This document shows, one piece after another, positions 1-5,406 of a stretch of DNA of 5,406 bases. The first letter of the stretch is position 1; each line of letters opens with the position of its first letter. The stretch is from Syntrophaceae bacterium (GTDB lineage: Bacteria > Desulfobacterota > Syntrophia > Syntrophales > UBA5619). The DNA lies in NCBI GenBank assembly GCA_919902745.1, contig CAKKRN010000096.1, forward strand, positions 5,806-11,211, in the 5' to 3' direction. Position numbers and translations under genes: made by a program. Under the pieces are notes generated by a model. That model was not told the DNA's origin. It worked only from the letters and a program-made list of their open reading frames with translations, and did not search any database.

Positions 1-37
1 CTGTCTCTGTCTCTGTCCCTGTCCCTGTCCCTCCCCC
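1..37. repeat. Short hexamer tandem repeat with G-quadruplex pattern on the minus strand
   Basis: The first 30 bases are five hexamers, CTGTCT twice and then CTGTCC three times, running into a C-run. The array may continue outside the window. On the minus strand four G-runs (complement of 17-19, 23-25, 29-31 and 33-37) are separated by loops of 3, 3 and 1 bases, which satisfies the usual G3+ N1-7 quadruplex pattern. It lies beyond the mdh terminator, so it is probably not in the main mdh transcript. No function can be assigned. Confidence 0.7.
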
Positions 38-91
38 TTCCGATAGCCTTGGGGAGAATGGGGCCGGGCGGCCCTCCGCATAAATGAAACA

Positions 92-118
92 GGGCCTCCC
101 CAAGCGGCGGGAAGGCCC
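92..118. terminator. Probable intrinsic terminator downstream of mdh, possibly bidirectional
   Basis: Arms 92-101 (GGGCCTCCCC) and 109-118 (GGGAAGGCCC) pair at 9 of 10 positions around a 7-base loop. In the mdh direction the stem is followed by TGTTTCATTT, a broken but T-rich tract. On the plus strand it is followed at once by TTTT (119-122). It begins 28 bases after the mdh stop codon. The plus-strand T-run means it could also stop a transcript entering from the left of the window. Confidence 0.75.
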
Positions 119-145
119 TTTTCTGCCCGTTTTTCTTTCAAGCCG

Positions 146-1157
<1,012 letters not shown>

Positions 1158-1240
1158 CGATGAATAGAAACTGACAACCCCTGGGAGGTCATGGGAAACG
1201 ATCCGGGGGTTCACGCGAAAACGACACGGGAAGCTTTTGA

Positions 1241-1269
1241 TTGCAAATTAACTGCACGTATTGTATAAG
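1241..1269 (+). promoter_or_regulatory. Candidate sigma70-type promoter for glmM
   Basis: TTGCAA (1241-1246, 4 of 6 to TTGACA) and TATAAG (1264-1269, 5 of 6 to TATAAT) are separated by 17 bases in an AT-rich patch that stands out from its surroundings. Transcription would begin near 1276, giving a leader of about 120 bases. A minus-strand TACAAT (complement of 1260-1265) overlaps the -10 box and could serve mdh, but its -35 match is poor. I cannot identify a convincing mdh promoter. Confidence 0.55.
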
Positions 1270-1388
1270 CTTCCGACTTCAGTGACGCTAACACAAGCAT
1301 CCCGGTATAGCAAGGGGAATTTCTTCGATAAAATGGACGGCGCAGCCGAATCGGGCGCTATCGATGGTCGGCCGCAGACGATCCAGGG

Positions 1389-1394
1389 AAGGAG
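1389..1394 (+). promoter_or_regulatory. Ribosome binding site of glmM
   Basis: AAGGAG lies four bases before the ATG at 1399. The reading frame is open upstream to a TTG at 1261, but this site and the conserved MGKLFGTDGIRG start show that translation begins at 1399. Spacing is on the short side. Confidence 0.8.
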
Positions 1395-1398
1395 ATGC

Positions 1399-2751
1399 AT
1401 GGGTAAACTATTCGGTACCGACGGCATTCGGGGGGTGGCGAACGAGCACCCCATGACGTCGGAAATGGCCATGAACATCGGCCGCGCCACCGCGCATCTT
1501 TTCAAGAAAAAAGGACATGTTCCCAAGATCATCATCGGCAAAGACACCCGGATCTCCGGATACATGCTGGAGAATGCGCTTGTCTCCGGGATCTGTTCGA
1601 TGGGGGTCCATGCGATCATGGTAGGGGTCCTTCCGACGCCGGGGATCGCCTTCCTGACCGGCAGCATGAGGGCCGATGCCGGCATCGTCATCTCCGCCTC
1701 CCACAACCCCTTCCAGGACAACGGGATCAAGATCTTCGGAAGCGAGGGGTTTAAGCTCCCCGATGAGACGGAGACGGCCATCGAGGAGATCGTCTTTGCA
1801 AACAACCTGCACACCCTCCATCCGTCTCCTTCCGAACTGGGCAAGGCCTACCGCATGGAGGACGCCCGGGGGCGTTACATCGTCTTTCTGAAGCACGCCT
1901 TCCCCAAGGAATGCTCCCTGGAGGGAACGCGGATCGTTCTGGACTGTTCCAACGGCGCGACCTATCGGGTTGCTCCGGAGACCTTCATGGAACTGGGCGC
2001 CGAGGTGACCACCCTCTTCGACGAACCGAACGGCAAGAACATCAACCTCCAATGCGGCTCCCAGCATCCGGAAGCGCTGGCAACGGAGGTTCGGAAGGCG
2101 AAGGCGGACGTTGGATTTGCCTTCGACGGAGACGGCGATCGCATGATTGCCGTGGACGAGACGGGTGCGGTCATGTCCGGCGACCGGATCCTCGCGATCT
2201 GTGCCGCCTCGATGAAAAAGCAGGGACTGCTCACGAACAACCTGGTCGTCCGAACGGTCATGAGCAACATCGGTCTCGGCCTCGCCCTTGAATCCCTGGG
2301 AATCGACTCCGTCATGGCCGGGGTCGGCGACCGCTGCGTCATCGAGGAGATGCAGACCCGGGGGGCCTCCCTCGGCGGCGAGGATTCAGGCCATCTGATC
2401 TTCCTCCGGCACCATACGACCGGGGACGGAATCATCACCGCCCTCCAGTTGGCGGCGGCAATGAAGAACGAAGGGAAACCCTTGTCCGAACTCGCAAAGG
2501 TCATGAAGGTCTTTCCGCAGATGCTGATCAACATCAACGTCAAGTCGCGCCCGGAGATCGAAACGGCGCCGGAAATCATGACGGCCATCCGGGACGTGGA
2601 GAGGCGACTGGGGGGGCAGGGCCGGGTGCTGGTCCGGTATTCGGGAACGCAGAACATGTGCCGGGTGATGGTCGAAGGCCCGACGCCGGAAGAGACGGAA
2701 CGCTGCTGCCGGGAAATCGCCGAGGTCGTGGACAAGACCCTGAACGCCTGA
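1399..2751 (+). CDS. glmM: Phosphoglucosamine mutase GlmM
   Basis: Cytoplasmic enzyme that converts glucosamine-6-phosphate to glucosamine-1-phosphate, feeding GlmU and UDP-GlcNAc synthesis for peptidoglycan and LPS. The 450-residue product matches the family's usual length of about 445-450. It starts with the typical MGKLFGTDGIRG. Phosphoserine Ser101 sits in ISASHNP (98-104), the Mg-binding loop DGDGDR is at 243-248, the sugar-specificity loop GGEDSGH is at 326-332, and the phosphate-binding RYSGTQN is at 413-419. The last is usually RxSGTEP, so Glu-Pro is replaced by Gln-Asn, although the phosphate-contacting Arg, Ser and Thr remain. All four domains are present with no frameshift. The open frame extends to a TTG at 1261, but those 46 residues look unlike the family and are read as leader. 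No intrinsic terminator is visible downstream. Confidence 0.97.
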   Translation: MGKLFGTDGIRGVANEHPMTSEMAMNIGRATAHLFKKKGHVPKIIIGKDTRISGYMLENALVSGICSMGVHAIMVGVLPTPGIAFLTGSMRADAGIVISASHNPFQDNGIKIFGSEGFKLPDETETAIEEIVFANNLHTLHPSPSELGKAYRMEDARGRYIVFLKHAFPKECSLEGTRIVLDCSNGATYRVAPETFMELGAEVTTLFDEPNGKNINLQCGSQHPEALATEVRKAKADVGFAFDGDGDRMIAVDETGAVMSGDRILAICAASMKKQGLLTNNLVVRTVMSNIGLGLALESLGIDSVMAGVGDRCVIEEMQTRGASLGGEDSGHLIFLRHHTTGDGIITALQLAAAMKNEGKPLSELAKVMKVFPQMLININVKSRPEIETAPEIMTAIRDVERRLGGQGRVLVRYSGTQNMCRVMVEGPTPEETERCCREIAEVVDKTLNA

Positions 2752-2928
2752 TCCGACCGCCGAAATTCAGAAATCACGTGCAAAAGCCCATGCCCCGCCT
2801 GCCCGTGAATACGCCGCGGATGACGCCCGTCAAACCGCCTTCCCCGACCATGCCGCCTACGGCGCGATCCCGACTACCTCTGGGATGCCTACGTACAAAC
2901 AAAACGCCGAGAGAAATGTGTGATTGGA

Positions 2929-2966
2929 CGATGCGGGCGTTGAAATCTCATCAACCGCCGTCATCG
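2929..2966. other. Long imperfect hairpin between convergent genes
   Basis: The inner stem pairs GGCGTTGA (2936-2943) with TCAACCGCC (2951-2959), 8 bp with one bulged C, around a 7-base loop. After a 2x2 mismatch an outer stem pairs CGATG (2929-2933) with CATCG (2962-2966). That gives 13 bp in total. Neither side has a T-run, so it is not a standard intrinsic terminator. It could be a 3' end structure or block for the convergent transcripts. Confidence 0.5.
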
Positions 2967-2971
2967 CCTCC

Positions 2972-2996
2972 TGTCACAACACAAGATGTTATGACA
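2972..2996. promoter_or_regulatory. Operator-like inverted repeat upstream of a promoter match
   Basis: Arms TGTCACAACA (2972-2981) and TGTTATGACA (2987-2996) match at 9 of 10 positions around CAAGA. This 25-bp dyad, with half-sites about 1.5 helical turns apart, is typical of a dimeric repressor or activator site. It ends 8 bases before the -35 box at 3005. I do not recognise the consensus, and it does not fit the CRP or FNR patterns. Confidence 0.5.
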
Positions 2997-3004
2997 AAAT
3001 CTCC

Positions 3005-3033
3005 TTGACATGCAAGACCGCTTTCCGTATCCT
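3005..3033 (+). promoter_or_regulatory. Sigma70-type promoter match pointing into the hydrolase 3' end
   Basis: TTGACA (3005-3010) is a perfect -35 box. Seventeen bases later comes TATCCT (3028-3033, 4 of 6). Transcription would start near 3040 on the plus strand and run antisense into the minus-strand hydrolase gene. No plus-strand gene is visible downstream, so it may drive antisense RNA, be left over from a lost gene, or be chance. Confidence 0.4.
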
Positions 3034-3058
3034 CAACCCACGCAAAAGCAACTTTTTA

Positions 3059-4150
3059 TCAATCCCTCCACCAGAATACGCTTTCATATTTTTCCGGATC
3101 AACGAGCTCGCCCATCTTCGGCGTGATGATCCGCGACTTCTTCTGCTCCGCGGCCTTTATCAGGCGCTCGATCGGCTCATGCCAGCTGTGAAGGCCGAGG
3201 TCGAAGGTCCCCCAGTGGATCGGGACGAGCGTCTTTCCTCCGAGCATTTTAGCGGCTTCGATGGCCTGCTCGGGAGTCAAATGGATATCGGGCCAGTTCT
3301 CGTTATATGCCGCGATCTTGATGAAGGCGAGATCAAAGGGTCCGTATTTTTCGCCGATCTCGCGAAACTGTGCGGTCATCCCCGTGTCGCCGCTGTGAAA
3401 GACTCTCCCGTTTCCGGCAAGGACCACCCAGGAGCACCACAGCGTTTTGTTTCGGTCGAAAAGTCCGCGTCCTGAAAAATGGCGCGCCGGCACGGCGACT
3501 ACGGTCATGCCAGAGACGTCGTGCTCGTCCCACCAGGCATACTCGACGATCTTCGTATCGGGGATACCCCAGTCTTTCAGGACGGCGCCCACGCCGAGCG
3601 GAACATGGAATGACGCGGATTTGCCTGCAAGCTCGATGACCGTTGCCTTGTCCAGGTGATCATAGTGATCGTGGGATATGAGCACCGCGTCGAGGGCCGG
3701 AAGGTCCTGCGCCTGAAGCGGGGCAGGCTGGAAGCGTTTGGGCCCCATCCAGGAAAAGAAAGAGGCCCGTTCCGAGAACACAGGATCAATGAGGACGCGC
3801 TTTCCTCCCAGCTCCAGGAGCACGCTCGAGTGGCCGAGCCAGACGAACCGGGCTGCGGCAGAAGCCGTCCCCTGCAAAGAGTCCCTCGCCGATACAACAG
3901 GCAGCGGCTGTTTCGGCGTGCGCTCGTTGCCGCCCCGGAATAGATATCGGTAGATCGTGTCCCAGTACGTTCCCGGCTTCATCATTGTTGTGGGTTCGGA
4001 ATTCACGAACACGCCGTTGGTGTGGTTTTTTGCTTTCTTCATGGTGTCCTCTGATATGGTCGGATTCGAGAAATACCAGCCGCCGCCCAGTCCGAAAGCC
4101 GCGAGAAGGGCGAACGAAACAACGATTATCAGTGTCACGGGTCTGCACAT
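3059..4150 (-). CDS. Membrane-anchored MBL-fold metallohydrolase, NAPE-PLD/RomA-like
   Basis: The 363-residue product is a metallo-beta-lactamase-fold hydrolase of the group containing N-acyl-phosphatidylethanolamine phospholipase D and enterobacterial RomA. A basic N-terminus and hydrophobic residues 5-27 suggest a signal anchor, placing the enzyme outside the inner membrane (inferred topology). Metal ligands are visible as HDHYDH (160-165), His224 in ARHFSGR, Asp255 in HSGDTG and His312 in IHWGTF. WLGHSS (104-109) and the AAYNENWPDIHLTPEQA segment (280-296) are also typical. All ligands are intact, so it should be active, but the substrate cannot be read; a phospholipid or hydrophobic ester is only a family-based guess. 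It is the last gene after the regulator and SDR, 49 bases downstream of the latter. The ATG at 4150 has no clear ribosome binding site, whereas the internal Met37 has a good one. An in-frame TAG lies just upstream of the first ATG. Confidence 0.88.
   Translation of the reverse strand: MCRPVTLIIVVSFALLAAFGLGGGWYFSNPTISEDTMKKAKNHTNGVFVNSEPTTMMKPGTYWDTIYRYLFRGGNERTPKQPLPVVSARDSLQGTASAAARFVWLGHSSVLLELGGKRVLIDPVFSERASFFSWMGPKRFQPAPLQAQDLPALDAVLISHDHYDHLDKATVIELAGKSASFHVPLGVGAVLKDWGIPDTKIVEYAWWDEHDVSGMTVVAVPARHFSGRGLFDRNKTLWCSWVVLAGNGRVFHSGDTGMTAQFREIGEKYGPFDLAFIKIAAYNENWPDIHLTPEQAIEAAKMLGGKTLVPIHWGTFDLGLHSWHEPIERLIKAAEQKKSRIITPKMGELVDPEKYESVFWWRD
4047..4052 (-). promoter_or_regulatory. Internal ribosome binding site before Met37 of the hydrolase
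   Basis: AGAGGA on the minus strand sits four bases before an in-frame ATG (4042-4040, Met37). Starting there would drop the hydrophobic anchor and give a 327-residue soluble form. The first ATG at 4150 is preceded by ATTTCACC, with no purine-rich site. I still prefer 4150 for the annotation because the N-terminal anchor is typical of this family. Confidence 0.4.
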
Positions 4151-4179
4151 GGTGAAATGTATCGACTAATGAAATGCCT

Positions 4180-4200
4180 GCGAAGAAAAACGACCTTCGC
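4180..4200 (-). other. Small hairpin at the end of the SDR gene
   Basis: GCGAAG (4180-4185) pairs perfectly with CTTCGC (4195-4200) around a 9-base loop, in the 49-base gap between the SDR and hydrolase genes and touching the SDR stop codon. It could modulate stability or hydrolase expression within a shared mRNA. The large loop and lack of a T-run argue against a terminator. Confidence 0.3.
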
Positions 4201-4994
4201 TACGGCCGCATCAGCATTTTGCTCAGTTTTAGATTTGCGCTCCGGGGAGAAAAACGGAGCGAACCAATCATCAGCTTGTTGAACCAGCCCGGAACCACAC
4301 GCGGTTTACATTTCATTAAGGCGCGGTAGCCGGTCTTCGCAACGTCGCCGGCGGTCATCTGATTCAGACGCACCAACAGCGAATTTTCGGTTTTGGCCCT
4401 CCTGGCAAACTGAGTGGCCGTCACGCCCGGGCACAAGGCTGTGACCGTAACGCCCGTTCCTTCCAGTTCAGCGGACAGGGCCTCGGAAAAGCTCAGCACA
4501 AAAGCCTTGGTCGCCCCGTAGACCGACATATAGGGCACCGGCGCGAACGAGCCGGTGGAGCCGATATTTAAAATCCTGCCGCTCTTGCGCCGGATCATTT
4601 CCGGAAGGAAGAGACGGGTCAATTCGACCAGCGTCATCACGTTGACTTGCAGCATCTGGCGCTGCACCTCCCATTCCGCTTCGGCAAGAGGCCCTAAATC
4701 TCCGAAGCCCGCGTTGTTCACCAGAACATCGATGCCGAGATTGTGTCTTTGCATCTCTCCGTAGATTTCACCGGCTGCGGAGGGATGGGACAGATCTTTG
4801 GGCAGCACCAGCGTTTTGGTATGAGACTGGTTCTCCAATTCCCGGGCGACCTTTGACAGACGCTCCGCATCCCTGGCGATCAAAACTACGTTAAAGCCAT
4901 GGTGCGCAAATTGACGGCTCAATTCATACCCGATGCCGCCGGACGCTCCTGTGACAAGGGCCCATTGGCCCGCAACCGCCTTATGCTGTTCCAT
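4200..4994 (-). CDS. Classical short-chain dehydrogenase/reductase (SDR)
   Basis: The 264-residue NAD(P)-dependent oxidoreductase is of normal length for a classical SDR. Visible features are the cofactor loop TGASGGIG (15-22), Arg41 after the second strand (suggesting NADPH), Asp67, NNAG (93-96), Asn119, Ser146, and YGATK with catalytic Tyr159 and Lys163, then PG at 189-190. The tetrad Asn-Ser-Tyr-Lys is complete. The tail (about 230-264) is basic and amphipathic, as in SDRs acting on lipids or steroids (DltE/YqjQ-like group), but the substrate is unknown. The open frame continues to 5054; the ATG at 4994 is chosen because AGGAGG lies six bases upstream and the longer form would overlap the preceding gene. 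It follows the TetR-like gene by 26 bases and precedes the hydrolase, so the three are probably cotranscribed. Confidence 0.92.
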   Translation of the reverse strand: MEQHKAVAGQWALVTGASGGIGYELSRQFAHHGFNVVLIARDAERLSKVARELENQSHTKTLVLPKDLSHPSAAGEIYGEMQRHNLGIDVLVNNAGFGDLGPLAEAEWEVQRQMLQVNVMTLVELTRLFLPEMIRRKSGRILNIGSTGSFAPVPYMSVYGATKAFVLSFSEALSAELEGTGVTVTALCPGVTATQFARRAKTENSLLVRLNQMTAGDVAKTGYRALMKCKPRVVPGWFNKLMIGSLRFSPRSANLKLSKMLMRP

Positions 4995-5000
4995 TTCTGT

Positions 5001-5006
5001 CCTCCT
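5001..5006 (-). promoter_or_regulatory. Ribosome binding site of the SDR gene
   Basis: Perfect AGGAGG on the minus strand, six bases (ACAGAA) before the ATG at 4994. It decides the start against the longer open frame reaching 5054, and lies in the short gap after the upstream stop codon. Confidence 0.88.
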
Positions 5007-5020
5007 GACGAGATGGTTCG

Positions 5021-5406
5021 TTACTTTTTTCGCCCTCTGTTCTGCGCTTTCCATCCATCAAGGATGGCGCCGAGCGCGTCGGGGTAAGATGCGCCGAAGT
5101 CGATCTGCATCATCCGCAATGCGGGTTCTTTCTGAAAGACTTTTTTAATCACCGGCGCGGGCGTTGCCAGATGCGAGAATCCGATGACCAGCGCATACAT
5201 CCAGAGCAGGAATGTCACTCCCTGTCCCGGATGCAAGAAGGGAAGACACCCCTCAAGCAAAGCCCCCGTGTGAGGCAATCTCCGGCCGAGCATCTGCTTG
5301 AATTCCCTGGCCTGAGGATACCTGATATTCTGTTCCAGCACCGTATGCACGATGGGGATCAGGTTGATCAAATGCGCATCGGGCTCCAGCATTTCGCTGA
5401 GCGCGC
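5021..5406 (-). CDS. Probable TetR/AcrR-family regulator, C-terminal part, cut by window edge
   Basis: The frame runs off the right edge, leaving 127 complete C-terminal residues; the true start and any N-terminal helix-turn-helix lie outside. An internal Met at 5392 is not taken as the start, because the frame stays open above it and no ribosome binding site precedes it. The visible part looks all-helical. It contains HPGQGVTFLLWMYALVIGF followed by HLATPAPVIKKVF, a pattern I associate with the ligand-binding and dimer domain of one TetR/AcrR subgroup, and ends in a basic tail (NRGRKK). It is first in the visible minus-strand gene set, 26 bases before the SDR. This suggests a local, perhaps autoregulated, repressor of the operon. 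The family call rests on pattern memory, since the diagnostic DNA-binding domain is missing; otherwise call it a hypothetical helical protein. Confidence 0.62.
   Translation of the reverse strand, partial: ALSEMLEPDAHLINLIPIVHTVLEQNIRYPQAREFKQMLGRRLPHTGALLEGCLPFLHPGQGVTFLLWMYALVIGFSHLATPAPVIKKVFQKEPALRMMQIDFGASYPDALGAILDGWKAQNRGRKK

Larger units (their letters stand above)
2752..3058. other. Convergent intergenic region without a convincing gene
   Basis: This is 307 bases between the ends of glmM and the hydrolase gene. The left half (to about 2920) is C-rich and codon-like. One plus frame, ending at the TGA at 2921-2923, is open with G/C-rich third positions. The glmM frame reads DPDYLWDAYVQTKRREKC from CGC at 2863 onward. 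Neither has a clear start with a ribosome binding site and I recognise no family, so a decayed gene remnant is possible but unproven. The right half holds the hairpin, dyad and promoter listed separately. No T-tailed terminator was found for either convergent gene. Confidence 0.5.

Noticed and set aside
61..74. GGGCC / GGCCC hairpin as a second terminator
   Set aside because: The stem is only 5 bp and no T-run follows on either strand.
1261..1398. 46-codon N-terminal extension of glmM from a TTG
   Set aside because: The TTG overlaps the predicted -10 region, the extra residues do not resemble GlmM, and a ribosome binding site plus the conserved start lie at 1399.
1276..1398. Possible riboswitch or ribozyme in the glmM leader
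   Set aside because: I could not match it to a known class. The glmS ribozyme belongs to glmS rather than glmM, and no conserved core was recognised.
1408..2067. 219-codon open frame antisense to glmM
   Set aside because: It lies entirely within a conserved gene and its composition follows from glmM codon bias on the other strand.
3044..3057. AAAAG-CAA-CTTTT hairpin as a terminator for the hydrolase gene
   Set aside because: The stem is almost all A-T with a three-base loop and would be too weak to terminate transcription.
2924..3475. 183-codon plus-strand open frame across the convergent gap
   Set aside because: Most of it is antisense to the hydrolase gene. It starts upstream of the promoter match at 3005-3033, has no ribosome binding site and resembles no family I know.
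4995..5054. 20-residue N-terminal extension of the SDR
   Set aside because: It would overlap the end of the TetR-like gene, while a perfect AGGAGG marks the ATG at 4994 and typical SDRs begin close to the cofactor loop.

Overview
The window looks like chromosomal DNA of a GC-rich Gram-negative bacterium. The GlmM and Mdh sequences have the feel of Desulfobacterota/Deltaproteobacteria (Syntrophales-like), but that placement is an impression from the protein sequences and has not been searched. No rRNA, tRNA, CRISPR array, insertion sequence or attachment site is visible.

Layout. Positions 1-37 hold a short hexamer repeat whose minus strand fits a G-quadruplex pattern. A GC-rich hairpin at 92-118 is a probable terminator for the minus-strand gene mdh (malate dehydrogenase, 146-1078). 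The 320-base gap to glmM separates two divergent genes. It holds two mutually exclusive hairpins on the mdh side and a plausible sigma70-type promoter on the glmM side. glmM (phosphoglucosamine mutase, 1399-2751, plus strand) makes glucosamine-1-phosphate for UDP-GlcNAc, and so for peptidoglycan and LPS. A 307-base convergent gap follows (2752-3058). It has no convincing gene, but carries a long imperfect hairpin, a near-perfect 10-bp dyad and a good plus-strand promoter match within about 105 bases.

The rest, 3059-5406, is a minus-strand gene set that reads from high to low coordinates. First comes the C-terminal part of a probable TetR-family regulator, cut by the window edge. Next is a classical short-chain dehydrogenase/reductase (SDR), and last a membrane-anchored metallo-beta-lactamase-fold hydrolase of the NAPE-PLD/RomA type. 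Gaps of 26 and 49 bases suggest one operon. A plausible reading is a TetR-controlled response that modifies a lipid or hydrophobic compound, but no substrate can be read from the sequence. It is visibly less GC-rich than the mdh-glmM half.

I see two housekeeping genes and a probable accessory operon, and no clear new defence or mobile system. The most unusual material is the stacked dyad and promoter arrangement at 2929-3033 and the TetR-SDR-hydrolase gene set.
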